Below are positions 43,500 to 55,247 of a DNA stretch of 64,000 bases, in pieces. The position numbers and the translations under genes are program-made. The stretch is from positions 88,458,888-88,522,887 of the forward strand of contig NC_084796.1 of assembly GCF_963169125.1 (NCBI RefSeq), written 5' to 3'. Each line of letters opens with the position of its first letter. The stretch's first letter is position 1. A model generated the notes under the pieces. The model searched no databases and was not told where the DNA came from. It worked only from the letters and a program-made list of their open reading frames with translations. Origin of the DNA: Humulus lupulus. Taxonomy: Eukaryota > Streptophyta > Magnoliopsida > Rosales > Cannabaceae.

Positions 43500-44994
43500 A
43501 GTACTTGTCATATGATAAATTTCTTGAAGATGTGTAGTATTTCTTGGGTTTTTGCCAGATAAGTAGCCATCTTTGTCCTCCAGGCCTGGTACTCTCCGAG
43601 TACCTAATTGATTATGAGCTGTGAGCTGTTGAAGATTTCGAGGCCCTTGGCCTTAAGCTCAAGGGATAATCGGAGCCCCACAATAAGTGCTTCGTACTCA
43701 ACCTCATTGTTGGAGGCATCGAATCCAAACCTCAGAGCACTGTGGATCCTATGCCTTTCGGGGAATACCAAGATGAGGCTTGCTCCGACTCTGTTTTTAT
43801 TAGAAGACTCGTCTACATACAACTTCCATGTAGGCTCGACCACTAGGGCGTCCCTAAGTCTCTCATGATTTCTCGTGTACTCGGCGATGAAATTTGCTAG
43901 TGCTTGCCCCTTGATGGAAGTCCTCGGGTGATATGTGATGTCGAACTGACTCAATTTGACTGCCCATTTAAGGAGTCTCCTGGATGACTCCGGCTTCTGA
44001 AGGACTTGTTGCAAGGGATGGTTACTGATGACCCTAATGGGATGCGCCTGGAAATATGGCCTTAGCTTTTGAGAAGCTACCATTAGGAAAAAATGTTAAC
44101 TTCTCCATTAGCAGGTATTTGGACTTTGCCCCGAGGAATCTCTTACTTGTATAGTACATGGGGTACTAGAAGCGACCTTCCTCGCACACCAAAGCAGCAC
44201 TAATGGCACTCCCTGAAACATCCATATAGAGGAAGAATGGCTCTCCATTTAGGAGATTCAAGAGGATCAGTGGGTTATCCATGTGTGTATTTAACTGCTG
44301 GAATGCCTGTTCATACTCCTCCGTCCATTCGAACCTCTAACCTCCTCTGAGTATGTTGAAGAACGGTATAAACTTATCAATTACTTCGGAGACAAAGCGA
44401 CTTAAGGCTGCTATCCTCCTGGTGAGGCTCTACACATCTTTATGCTTGTAGGGGGATGGCATCTTGACCAGGCTTTGATCTTCTCAGGGTTCGCCTCTAT
44501 TCCTCGGGCGCTGACGATGAAACCCAGGAACTTCCCAGAGGCAACTTCAAAAGTGCACTTTTGGGGATTCAACTGCATCCCGAACCTGCGAAGTATCGAA
44601 AACACCTTCGCCAGGTCTTTCACGTGGTCAGGGCTTGTCTGGGATTCGATTAGCATGTCATCCAAATAAACCTCCATGTTTCGACCTAGCTGGTTCTTGA
44701 ACATACGATTTACCAATCTCTGATAGGTGGCACCAACATTCTTGAGCCCGGGGACATCACTTTTTAGCAGTACACTCCTTTATTAGTTTAGAAGCTGGTG
44801 TGCTCTTGGTCTACGACATGCATGGAAATCTGGTTGTACTCTGAGTACGCATCCATAAAGGACAAGAGCTTGTACCTAGAGGTGGCGTCGACCATCTGAT
44901 CTATCTTTGGCAAAGGAAAACAATCCTTTGGGCAGGCCTTGTTAAGGTCGAAGAAATCTATACAGGTCATCCAAGTGATATTTGGCTTGGGCAC
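43500..44994 (-). pseudogene. Reverse transcriptase and RNase H, element F
   Basis: DFFDLNKACPKDCFPLPKID (44960-44900) and LSFMDAYSEYNQ are RT blocks. The catalytic motif is MEVYLDDMLIES with YLDD near 44680-44669. KFLGFIVSARGIEANPEKI follows. RNase H is at 44083-43604 (LRPYFQAHPIRVISNHPLQ, NNEVEYEALIVGL, FNSSQLIIN: the Asp usual in YSDSQL is replaced). Several frames and stops are involved. The lineage is the same Tat group as B and C but the sequence is more distant. Confidence 0.8.
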
Positions 44995-45411
44995 CAGGAC
45001 CAGATTAGATAACCACTTTAGGTACTAAGCTTCACGGATGAACCCATTCACGAGAGGCTTGTCCACCTCAGCCTTCAAAGCCAGTGTCTGAGTTAGGTCG
45101 ATCGTCCTCCGCTTTTGCTGAATTGGAGCAACGTTGGTGTCGATGTTCTAGGCGTGACATATTATACTTGGGTCAATGCCTGTCATGTTAGAGTCAGACC
45201 AGGAAAAGACATCTTAGTTGTCTCTGAGAAAGCTCACCAATGCCTTAAGGTTCTTTCTGACCTTGGTTTTCCTGTCGAGGATGGATGCGTCAAGGATCAC
45301 CTTCTCGGCCTCCTCCATGGGTTTGACAACCCTCTCTTCCTGAACCCTAGGGTCCAACTAAGTGGACTCTTCTGCTTGAGCAGTCTGTACCTCTATCTCC
45401 TCCGGAGGAGG

Positions 45412-45900
45412 CTACTCGGGGGCTGCTGCCTGAATCACCATTACTGGTTGTTTGAGGGACACATTGTTGCACTGCCTAGCCTCCTTCCAGTCTCCAAGGA
45501 CTATGCCAATTCCTTCCTCCATGGGGAACTTCATGTACAAGTGGTGAATTGAAGTGACCGCTCCAAATTCTACCAGAGTTGGACACCCCAAGATGGCATT
45601 ATACACTGAGGAGCAGTCCACTACAATGAAGGTGCAGTACTTGAAGGCCTGACAAGGCACTTCTCCAAGTGTCACGGGTAGCTTGATTTGCCCCATTAGA
45701 ATGAGACCTTCCCCCGAGAACCCATATAGAGTTGAGGTGCACGAGGACATGTCACTCGTGGTTAGTCTAATCTTCTCGTAGGCAAATTTAACAGGATATT
45801 CATAGAACTCCCGCTGTCCACCAGGATCCGAGCCACCATCATGTTGGAAATCTGGCTCTCGATCACTAAATGGTTGTGGTGAGGAAAAAGCACCCTCCAA
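45412..45900 (-). pseudogene. Protease region, element F
   Basis: Just upstream in another frame is QISNMMVARILVDSGSSMNIL (45845-45780) with catalytic DSGS. This frame continues with CTSTLYGFSGEGLILMGQI and FIVVDCSSVYNAILGCP (family pattern YNAILGRP). The change between frames marks a frameshift inside the protease. A Pro/Glu-rich linker to RT follows on the left. Confidence 0.78.
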
Positions 45901-46718
45901 GCATCGTCCTTGAAGAATGTGATGACTTGGTCAGTCATCCTAGGCATCTGCACTGGCAGCTGAGTTAATGCTAGTATCTCGTCATCGTGATTCAGGGCCC
46001 GCACATATCTATTCTGTAAACCCCAAGAGGTGCCCCCCAAGTGGGGTCCTTCAGAGAGTTCCTACTCTCCCAGTCACTAGGGAAGGCCCGTGGACTACCT
46101 GTTGTTGTGGGGCTTCGGGAACTGCGCCCGGAACCTGGGGAGCTGCATGCTGCGAAGGCACTCTTGCAGCCAGAGCCTGAGCCAGGCATGTCCCCCCCTC
46201 CAAGCATACTGATGCAAATGCCCTAGATTTATGAGATTCTCAATCTCATCCTTGATTTGTCGACACTTGTGTGGTGTCCCACATCATTATGGAATCGACA
46301 AAATTTTTTGAGATCTCTCCTTTCCCTGTCCATCCGGATGGGCTGTGGTTTCTAGTAGTGGACATGCTGTTCTGTGGCCAAGAAGATGTTCTCCCGATAG
46401 TCCACTAGGTTAGTGTACTCAGAGTACTGTGAGACATACTTCTCGTGGGGGCCGCTCCTTGTTCTGCCGGAGCTGCCCCAATTACCTTGGGCTTTCTGCC
46501 CTTGCCTTTGCCCTTGCGCCTACTTCTGCTGGGGGTCCTGCTGGGTGCAGCTGACTGTGCTGGAGCAGCAGTTCCAGCACTGAATGCAGGCTAAAAAGCA
46601 CTGTACCCAGTGGGCACGACTCCATATCCGTTGGAGCGGCACTGAAGCCAGCATGAGGCATGCACTAAAGGCAACAGACTGGATAGCTGGGCTAAACTAG
46701 GGGGCACTCACCACACTC
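45762..46718 (-). pseudogene. gag C-terminal part, element F
   Basis: The His/Cys block (KFCRFHNDVGHHT, about 46305-46265) matches the same block of A, B and C. A Gly/Gln/Ala-rich low-complexity stretch surrounds it (46720-46450 and 46200-46050). The frame at 46040-45762 contains the linker into protease. The gag domain itself is not in the window because copia G interrupts near 46718. Confidence 0.65.
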
Positions 46719-47567
46719 TGTTGTTGGGGGAGAGTGAGATAACACCACCACTACAAGAAATAGAATCTACACAAAATTTGGAATGACAAAGACTTAAAAA
46801 AGATTGAGAAAGAGCATGCAAACTTATGTAGAACAGTGGTGTTCTTCAACTTCGATGAAGCTTTAAAACCCTAGGCAAGATCACCACTTTGAGCCAATCC
46901 TTGAGCAAACCAAACTTAAACCAAGCCGTACACACGTTCCATAATGTTTTCCTAATAATCTATTTCCCAGCCACCAGGGATGCTTGAGGCCTTCTCTTGA
47001 GGAAATGAGGATTGAGATTGAACAAGCCTTGAACTCTCAAAGTCAAGAACTTTCCTGGAGAGTTCTTGGAGAAAACTTAGAGATTCTTGGAGCTAGACAG
47101 AGAGAGGGTAGAGAGAGATTGGAGAGAGTGATCAAGTCTCCCAAAACTCTATTTTTGACCCTTATTTAGAGTAGGCACTGTCATTATGTCTAACCAATAG
47201 AATTAGACTTGATAAACACGTCATTTAGAGCATTTACGATATTTCATGTAATACAGCAGGCGATGCATCACTTGTTAGGGTTTTTGGAAACCCTAGCTTT
47301 CAGGCGATGTCTCGCCTCTTGGGTGGCGGCATATCGCCACCCTCTCTGACTTTGGACACTTCCAAAGGTCCCAAAATTGCTCCAAATGCCACCAAACGTT
47401 TTAGGAACCCTTAGATACTCTTATGTATCACTTTGGACCCAAATTTGCATTTTATAAGTGCCTATAATTGAAACTCAAATTCACATCTTCATTATGTGAA
47501 TTCTACTAAGTGTTTATACCTTGCTTGTATTTTAACACTTATCATTTGTATTTAAACAATCATAACA
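46719..47567 (-). repeat. 3' LTR of copia element G
   Basis: The right end CATAACA (47561-47567) adjoins the polypurine tract and is firm. The left end is placed at TGTTGTTGGG (46719; TG at 46722 is also possible). About 849 bp, without genes; the small plus-strand frame at 46984-47169 has no support. Confidence 0.65.
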
Positions 47568-47582
47568 ATCCCCCACTTGGTT
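47568..47582 (-). other. Polypurine tract, copia element G
   Basis: The minus strand reads AACCAAGTGGGGGAT directly before the LTR start TGTTATGATTG. This A/G-rich tract is typical of copia. Confidence 0.8.
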
Positions 47583-49315
47583 AAATACAAGCCACATTCT
47601 CTAGCTTAAACAATTTTGGTGCATAAAATAAAGTGCCTTTTGGTTTGAACTTTACCTTAGTGAAAATATCACAAAGTCTTATCGAAATCATTAGTTTCTT
47701 AAGGCTTGAACCAAGTATTCCATGTGATAACATCGATGATACCTCACATAGCTCCACCATATCTATTGTTTTCCAACTTTCTCGCTTAGCACTATCATGG
47801 TCGTGTGCTCATCTCTTCATGGACTTTCAGAGGAGAAATTCCAATTCCCATGAGAGGCGACACCACCTCTAAGTCCACATAGGTGAAGTTCTTACAACAT
47901 ATTTGCTACCTTTATAGATTCTTGTTACACTCAACTAAACTTCATTAAAAGCCCTAGGCTTAAACCTAACTCGGTAGCAACCAACACTAACCTTGCAACA
48001 CCCTAGATAACCAAGATTGTTACACTGTGTGTTTAAAATAGTGCTTAACTTGCTAAGCAAGCCGTTTGAACTCAAATGTGTAATTAAAGACTAAATCAAG
48101 GTCAAGTATTAAAAGATTTGGTCAAAAAAATGGTTATTTTTCATTAAAATATTAAGTTTATACACAAGATCCCCAAAATCAGTTTACAGACTTGTAAAAG
48201 ACAAATAGAATACAATTTAGCCATCCTAAGCGGAAAATCAGGGTTTGACCCTAGTTCCTCCCAAGCTATCCCAACCGTGGCGATTGAGCAGGCTGCATAT
48301 GTACACACCGCCCCTGAAGCTCTCCAACTCATGGTTGGTCCCACTATCTTTTTACCTTACCTGCACCACGTAGCACCTGTGAGCCAAGGCTCAGCAAGAA
48401 ACTTAAACCAACATGCACAACTAGGCAACAATATAAAAGCAGTAAATATAAATCATCAAACTCATTTGACAATAGGATATAAATAACCAACCAGTAATAT
48501 TATTCAACTCAGTCAAATGCGTAAACCAAACTCATCAATCAATAAAAATGATTAAGTTTGAACCACACTTCTGTTTATGGTATAATACCCAGGCCCGACG
48601 CCCTTAGGCTGAGTCCCTTGGTCTCTTAGCCGACCCTGGCACCCTTAGGCTGGGTTGCATTCCGCATGCTTGCTATTGGCCCCCGACACCCTTAGGATGA
48701 CCTGCAAACATATCTATTCACAAATACACAATGCATAACACATAATCAATGGAAGCGTATACAAGCATGCCTATCCATATATTCCCAGATATAGGTATAT
48801 TCATATTCATAACATATTTATATAAGGGGTTTAAGCCCCAATCACAACTCAGGTGTAGTTTTCTTACCTCAGGTCCCAAGCAGCTAACATATGACAGCCT
48901 CGAGCACAATCCCTAATCCTGAGCCCTTGCGGTATAACCTAGTCACAATGCGATAATGGATAACCATTAAAATCCTAAATTAATTAAAAGCTTTGTAATC
49001 AAATACTAGCATCTAGGACCTCGAATTCTACTAAACCGGGTAGTAGAATTTGTCCCGAGCGCTTAGGTTTAAGTCCCCGAACCTAAAGACCAAACTTGGT
49101 TATGTCTGCCTAGGCAGGCCGCGACTTGGCCCTAAGGGTCGCGGTGCTCCCCCTAGTCAGAGGCCCCAGCCCCAATCCTAATAGGCATGCGGGTCGCGAC
49201 CTGGCCCTAACGGTCGCAACCTGGCCCTAACGGTCGCAGTGCGCCTCTGAGATAGAAAGCCCCCTAGGCTCCTGGGGCCACGCGGGCCGCGACACCCATG
49301 AACAGGGTCACGGCA

Positions 49316-49933
49316 TGTCACGGGCCGCCAAATTTGATACTCGAATTGAAGGAACGTGCGACACTTGTTAGCGCTCTTAGCTAGCAAGTCAGCCTAGAAT
49401 TCACACCTGCGGCAAGCAAACTCAATGGTTAGCCACATTACAAGTCTCACACAAGTAAGGGCAATTACGAAGCGGGAGCAAGCACGAGGCAAGCTATCCA
49501 GAGACAACATCCCACACAACAACCAGAGCATACAACATAGTCAAGTGGCACACAATGGTCTAACGAAGGTAACAAACAAGCAACACATAGACCGTAAAGA
49601 AAGCATACACAAAGGGACATGGAAAAACATCGTTTTATTCATATAAGGCCTAGATAGGGCAAGGGAGTACACAGCTTAAGCCCCTATCTGCTGGTGGCCA
49701 TGGTGCTTCCTTAAGTCACCAGGTCGCCTCCCCCTAAGGAGCTTTCTTAGGAAATGAAGTCTTCCCAGGAACATATATGATTTTTGTTTGGGAGACATAT
49801 GCATAATTACAAAAGTGCCATCCCCTACCCATGAGGTTACTTGGTGCAAGACTTGACTAATGATCAAGCACCAAGGCGTGCTCATATATACAAAATGCCC
49901 CCATAGAGGTGTGTCATGACGCAGCACGTCACA
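49316..49933 (-). repeat. 3' LTR of chromovirus I
   Basis: 618 bp, TGTCACGGG to CACGTCACA. The minus-strand AATAAAACGATG at about 49639-49628 may be the polyadenylation signal. Confidence 0.93.
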
Positions 49934-49948
49934 CTCTCCCCCACTTAA
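49934..49948 (-). other. Polypurine tract, chromovirus I
   Basis: The minus strand reads TTAAGTGGGGGAGAG directly before the 3' LTR start TGTGACG. Confidence 0.87.
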
Positions 49949-49989
49949 TTCTTTGGCGTCCTCGACGAACCTGCCCCTTGCTGATCTTC

Positions 49990-50463
49990 AATCTTTTGCG
50001 TACGCTTGTGCAAGTCCTCCGCCCTTTCCTAGCAAATTTCTTCATCTCCGAGCCCTTTCCACTTCACCAGAAACTCTTTCTTCTTCTTTCTGTCCACGAC
50101 CACGGTCCTCTCTGCTAGGATTTCTTCAGGTTTTCTGCTGCTTCGTGGCTTGACGCTGACTCCTTTGGTTGCGCGCTGGATCTTCTGGATCTTCGTGATA
50201 CGACTTGAGGTTGCTGACATGCAAGACTGGGTGTATCTTCATCCATTATGGTAAGCTGACTTTGTAGGAGGTCAGGCCCACTTCGAGATGACTGGAACAG
50301 GACCCTCGTATTTGCGGATGAGTCTGATGTCCTTATTCCCTCGGAATCTCAGTTGTTCAGGCCTCAGCTTGATCATCACTAAGTCGCCTGCTTTGAATTC
50401 CAGCGGTCGTCTCTTCTGATCTGCCCACTTCTTCATTCTCTTTGATGCCTTCTCCAGATAGGC
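49990..50463 (-). pseudogene. Integrase tail and chromodomain, chromovirus I
   Basis: The tail has DLVMIKLRPEQLRFRGNK and YEGPVPVI (the GPY/F-type module, with Val for the last residue). The chromodomain follows: PEEILAERTVVVDRKKKKEF, then LVKWKGLGDEE at 50140-50030. A TAG at 50029 stands where the family has the conserved Trp of the third aromatic position, and ERAEDL follows in frame. Chromodomains target integration to methylated histone marks. The motif order is the classical chromovirus type. Stops near 50460, 50270 and 50029 break it. Confidence 0.88.
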
Positions 50464-51447
50464 TCAGGCAATCTTGGTGGTTTTCTTCCAGTCTTTCGTG
50501 AAATTAAAGGCTCTCGGATTTCTTCCTCGATACTCATCCATTGTGTGGGGTAACAGCGGTTGCTGACCGTTAACAACTTCAAAAGCGCTCTTGTTTGACG
50601 AAGAACTCTTCTGAGAGTTTAAACAAAATTGAGCTATGTCTAGTAGTTGCGGCCAATTCTTTTGGTTGGCACTGACGAAATGCCGCAAGTACTCTTCCAG
50701 CATCCCATTGAATCTTTCAGTCTGTCCGTCTTTCTGAGGATGGTAGCTTGAGGAAGTATTTAGTTGTGACCCCAAAAGGTTGAATAACTCGGACCAAAAG
50801 GTCCTTGTGAATCTTCCATCACAGTCATTAACTATATTTTGGGGTACTCCCCAATACTTAACTACATACTTGAAGAAAAGTCTCGCTGTCTCTTCTGCCG
50901 AGCAATATTTCGACACTGGTATGAAGGTTGCATACTTTGAAAATCTATCCACGATCACTAAGATCGCACTCAAGTCTCCGGTCTTCGGTAAACTAGTAAT
51001 GAAGTCAAGCGACACACTCTCCCATGGTCGGCTTGGGACTAACAAAGGTTCCAATAACCCTGGCGTCTTGTGTCTCTCCACTTTGTCTTGCTGGCAGGTG
51101 AGACAGGTCTTGGTATGCTCCATGATATCGTCGCGCATTTGTGGCCAGTAGTACCCCTGCTTCAATAGGGCATGAGTTCTCTGCCACCCTGGATGACTCG
51201 CCCACAAGGTGTCGTGACACTCGCTCATTAGTGTCCTCCGCAAATCTCTCGTCTTTGGAACATATAAGCGGCCACCCTTGGCCCACAAAAGATCGTCTTC
51301 TACCCAAAATTGGTGAGTCTTCCCCTCTTTTGCGAGATTCATGATGGTCTTCACCATCGGGTCTTTCACCAGGTTCTCCTTAATGCGCTCTCGGATTGGA
51401 GTGGTCACCATGCTAGCTGACATATTTGCTAGCAATTTTAGAGCCAC
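50464..51447 (-). pseudogene. Integrase, chromovirus I
   Basis: The zinc-binding domain is intact in pattern (ECHDTLWASHPGWQRTHALL, then CLTCQQDK). The core has Asp in SVSLDFITSLP, Asp in IVNDCDGRFT (family SDRD; both neighbours differ) and Glu in KDGQTERFNGML. This 327-codon stretch is the longest intact piece of I. It follows RNase H in the same frame. Catalytic residues are all present in this part, but upstream and downstream stops prevent a full enzyme. Confidence 0.92.
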
Positions 51448-52572
51448 TAACTCAGCTTTGCGACTCAGGGCATCAGCTGCCTGGTTTAGACGGCCTGCCT
51501 TGTGTTCGAAATGAAAGTCGAATTCTGCTATGAACTCCTGCCATTATGCTTGTTTAGGGGTAAGCTTTGGCTGGGTGAGGAAATGACTCACCGCGGCATT
51601 ATCTGTTTTCACCACAAACTTCGACCCCAACAAGTAGTGCCTCCACACTCGTAGACAATGAATTACTGCGAGAAGGTCCTTCTCTTATGCAGTGTACCGC
51701 CTCTCTACCTCCGTAAGTTTACGACTTTCATAAGCTACGGGGTGGCCCTCTTGTACAAGTACCCCTCCCAAAGCATAATCAGATGCGTCTGTCTGCACTT
51801 CGAAGGGCCTACCGACATCTGGTAAGGAGAGGACAGGATCTCGCATCATGGCTTCCTTCAGACTCTTAAATGCTTCGACACACCTATCGGTCCACGTCCA
51901 AGTTACACCCTTCTTCAACAACTCGGTCAAGGGTGCCGCCCTTCTTTAATAGCCCTCCAAAAATCTTCGATAATAGTTGGCTAAACCAAGGAAAGAGCAT
52001 AATTCCTTCAAATTGGTGTGGGCCTTCCATTCTTGAATGGCTCGCACCTTCTCTAGATCCATGCAGATCCGACCATGTTCTACTATGTGGCCTAGGAACT
52101 TGATTCTCTCTTGTGTGAATGAGCACTTTTCTCGCTTCACATAGAGTTGGTTCTCTCTCAATTTCTAAAACACTTGAGATAAGTGTCGTTGATGTTCTTC
52201 AATTGTGGAGCTATAGACCACAATGTCATCCAAGTAGACTACCACGAACTTGTCTATGTATTCCTGGAAAACTTGGTTCATCAACGTACAGAATGTGGCT
52301 GGTGCGTTTGTCAACCCAAACGGCATGACTCGAAACTTGAATGCTCCATATAAAGTCACACATGTTGTCTTCGGCTCGTCCCCTTCTGCTATCCGCACTT
52401 GATAGTAGCCCGATCTCAAGTCCAGCTTCGTAAAGAATTTCGCTCCACTCAACTGGTCGAATAAGTCTGCGATCAAGGGGATGGGGTACATATTACGCAC
52501 TGTCACCTTATTGAGAGCCCGATAATCAATACATAGTCTCAAGCTCCCGTCGTACTTCTTTTGAAATAGCAC
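51448..52572 (-). pseudogene. Reverse transcriptase and RNase H, chromovirus I
   Basis: RT blocks: [52 protein letters not shown] and [12 protein letters not shown] with catalytic YLDD near 52227-52216. [16 protein letters not shown] and [15 protein letters not shown] follow. RNase H: VQTDASDYALGGVLVQEG (51790-51740), ERRYTA, then the rest to ADALSRKAEL near 51450. In-frame stops lie at about 52162, 51943, 51682 and 51545. A frameshift near 52560 separates this frame from gag-protease. Confidence 0.9.
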
Positions 52573-53340
52573 GGCGCACCAAATGGTGCCTTCGATGGTC
52601 TGATGAAGCTTGCCTCTAGTAAGTCCTTCAACTGCTTCCTCATTTCTGCTAGTTCAGGGGGTGCCATCCTATAGGCCGCCTTTGCAGGTGGTTTGGCTCC
52701 CGGAACCAGCTCAATCTGGTGATTAATCCCTCTTCTAGGTGGTAAGGCTCTGGGAAGTTGATCCGGCATAACATCCCCATACTTCTTCAAGACCATTTGA
52801 ATTTCTGGTGGAATGACTTCATCCACCGTATCCTCGTATACTGTGGGTAGGATAATATACGTGGGCTCTTGTCTTCTCACGCCCTTCTTCAATTGTAAGG
52901 CTGACATCAACTTGGTTTATGGGGGCTGCTCTACTTTAGCAGGCACCACTGCAGGTGTCTCCCCCATTATGAGTAAGCTTCCCGTAGCTGGAATGGGAAT
53001 GGATCCATTTTCTGTAAGGAAGTCCATACCCAGTATCACATCAAAGTTATCCATTCGCACAACCACCAAGTCAGTCTGCCCCTCCCACGAGCCGATCTTC
53101 ATGTTCACCTTTTTAACCACGCCGGTTGTGGCCAAGGCTTCTGAGTTAATCGCTTTCATGCGGCCATGGTCCTTCTCCCATTTCAGTCCCAAATGTTTAG
53201 CTTTGATATCTGAAATGAAGTTGTGAGTGGTGCCCATGTCGATCATCACACTTCTGGCCATTTTACCGTTTAGAGTGGCGTCCACATACATTATTCCTTT
53301 TCCAAGGGTCTTCTTCACTTTCGCACCATGTTTCTTGAGA
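52573..53340 (-). pseudogene. Protease region and RT N-terminus, chromovirus I
   Basis: MYVDATLNGKMARSVMIDMG at about 53295-53236 is the protease active-site region; the family has DTG where this copy has Asp-Met-Gly, so it is probably dead. FDVILGMDFLTENGSIPIP is the conserved C-terminal protease block. A TAA at 52917 and the RT start (YGDVMPDQLPRALPPRRGI) follow in the same frame, ending at the frameshift near 52560. Confidence 0.87.
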
Positions 53341-54587
53341 GCATTCATCATCTGGAGGGCACCCATGTGCGTATACTCCTCCTCCTCCTCTTCATTGGTT
53401 TGTTCTCCTTGGGCAAATGACGCTTGGAGGGCACTCATCTTGGATTTGTGAGGACACTTTGTCGACTTATGAGGTCCGGTACAGATCCAACATGTAAGAG
53501 GCTTCTTGAACGGGGGGTTACTACCTTTGTTAGGAGAGTTAGACTCCGCACTCCTTTTCTCTCCTCCCCTACTCTTGCTCTGCCAAGACTTCCCAAACTT
53601 TTTACTCCCAACATTACTTCCACTAGTCAACAGATTAGTCTTCTTGAATTGAATGTTCCCTAATGAGTAATCGGTCAGTCGTTTGACAGCAGCTTGAGTA
53701 GTGGCTAGGTCAGCCACTCGTTGTCTCTCGAGCTCTTGCTTTGCCCAAGGCTTCAGACCTTCTAAAAACGCAAAGAGTTTGTCCACTTCAGACATGTCTT
53801 TGATATCCAGCATCAACCTAGAGAATTTCTTCATGTATTCTCAGATTGTTCCAGTATGCTTCAGCTCTCTCAACCGGTGTCGAGCTATGTAGGCAACATT
53901 TTCAGGGAGAAACTGCGTCTTCAATTCTCTCTTTAGATCTTCCCATGTTGCTATGGTGCATCTGCCATTCTGAATGTCGTCGTACTTCGTCCTCCACCAT
54001 ACTTTGGCATCTGCAGATAAGTACATCGTTGCCATGGTGACCTTGCCATCTTCTAATTCAGCTCTCACAGCTCTGAAGTAATGCTCCATATCAAAGAGGA
54101 AGTTCTCTAAGTCCTTCACGTCTCTAGCCCCACCGTAAGGCCTCGGCTCAGGGACTTTTACTCTCCCATATTCCATGCCAATGGGTCCAGTTGCAGGCTA
54201 ATTCCCAACCGCCCTCATGGTGAGGTTCAGCTTGGTGTTCATCTCCAATATCTCATCCTTCATGGTCTCAACTGACCCCCTACAATTCTCTATGAGGTCA
54301 TTTAATGCTTCTTGTAGGTCCTTCACCGCTCGCTCCACTGCCTCAATGCGTTCCTCCCTCTGAGGACTATTGGATGTGCTTGAAAGGTTCTCCCTCCACT
54401 CGATTGTAGTTATGCGGGCCAGTAGATTGGTCGTATCTCGCTCCAACATAGCCACGCGGTTTTGTGCGTTAGTCATCTCCGGTTTTAGCCTGACAGAGCT
54501 AAGATCCCTGACTCTTTCATCCAGGCTGTCTAGCTATCCAACGCGCCTCTCCAGCGCTTCAATCCTTTGAGTGTTGCTCACCATCAT
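53341..54587 (-). pseudogene. gag, chromovirus I
   Basis: It starts MMVSNTQRIEALERRV (ATG 54587), 42 bp inside the LTR. A heptad-rich coiled coil fills the first ~125 residues (QNRVAMLERDTTNLLARI, AVERAVKDLQEALNDLIEN). The gag domain is at 54100-53700 (LENFLFDMEHYFRAV, YLSADAKVWWRTKYDDI, ELKTQFLPENVAYIARH). A single zinc knuckle CWICTGPHKSTKCPHKSK lies near 53485-53440, followed by a glutamate run. In-frame stops: TAG near 54536, TAG at 54198, TGA at 53841. Gag would form the particle and bind RNA. Confidence 0.9.
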
Positions 54588-54610
54588 GCAGGGTCACCAA
54601 GCTTTCTCAA

Positions 54611-54629
54611 ACCTGGCTCTGATACCAAC
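54611..54629 (-). other. Primer-binding site, chromovirus I
   Basis: The minus strand reads GTTGGTATCAGAGCCAGGT next to the 5' LTR. TGGTATCAGAGCCAGGT is complementary to the 3' end of plant initiator methionine tRNA (known sequence). Confidence 0.92.
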
Positions 54630-55247
54630 TGTCACGGGCCGCAAACTTTGATACTTGAATTGACGGAACGTGCGGCACTTGTTAGCGCTCTTAGCTAGCA
54701 AGTCAGCCTAGAATTCACACCTGCGGCAAGCAAACTCAATGGTTAGCCACGTTACAAGTCTCACACAAGTAAGGGCAATTACGAAGTGGGAGCAAGCACT
54801 AGGCAAGCTATCCAGAGACAACATCCCACACAACAACCAGAGCATAAAACATAGTCAAGTGGCACGCAATGGCCCAACGAAGGTAACAAACAAGCAACAC
54901 ATAGACCGTAAAGAAAGCATACACAAAGGGACATGGAAAAACATCATTTTATTCATATAAGGCCTTGATAGGGCAAGGGAGTACATAGCTTAAGCTCATA
55001 TCTGCTGGTGGCCATGGTGCTTCCTTAAGTCACCAGGTCACCTCCCCCTAAGGAGCTTTCTAAGGAAATGAAGTCTTCCTAGAAACATATATGATTTTTG
55101 TCCGGGAGACATATGCATAATTGCAAAAGTGCCATCCCCTACCCAAGAGGTTACTTGGTGCAAGACTTGACTAATGATCAAGTACCAAGGCATGCTCATA
55201 TATACAAAATGGCCCCCTAGAGGTGTGTCATGATGCAGCACGTCACA
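54630..55247 (-). repeat. 5' LTR of chromovirus I
   Basis: 618 bp, paired with 49316-49933, about 95% identical by eye; most differences are C/T or G/A. Confidence 0.93.

Larger units (their letters stand above)
28228..46718 (-). mobile_element. Tat-like element F, partial, interrupted by solo LTR E
   Basis: On the minus strand: gag from 46718 (cut by copia G), protease, RT, RNase H and integrase to about 42785, then degenerate tandem repeats (42783-41890 and, beyond E, 29456-28930), and a 3' region to 28228 where B ends. Continuity across E is shown by its perfect ATAAT duplication. Neither LTR can be defined. The integrase is cut short and I see no antisense gene, so internal deletion is likely. 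Whether 28228-28930 belongs to F or to older DNA is uncertain. Confidence 0.65.
49316..55247 (-). mobile_element. Complete chromovirus I (Ty3/gypsy), 5.9 kb
   Basis: Two 618-bp LTRs (49316-49933 and 54630-55247) begin TGTCACGGGCC and end ACGTCACA; I counted about 30 differences. On the minus strand: iMet-type primer site, one gag-pol frame (54587 to ~49990) with gag, protease, RT, RNase H, integrase and chromodomain, then polypurine tract. The flanking 5-mers (CGGCA and CGACG) match at only three positions, but the interruption point is confirmed by LTR copy 4. Size and structure suggest the Galadriel group; I am not sure. Confidence 0.93.

Noticed and set aside
45968..46226. Plus-strand frames in the GC-rich region of F
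   Set aside because: They are shadows of the Gly/Ala/Gln-rich gag sequence on the minus strand.
46984..47169. Short frame in the copia G LTR (Glu/Arg-rich)
   Set aside because: It lies wholly inside an LTR and comes from GAGA-rich sequence. No support as a gene.
50780..51344. Plus-strand frames opposite integrase of chromovirus I
   Set aside because: The minus-strand integrase motifs explain the conservation. No initiation context or homologue is recognisable.
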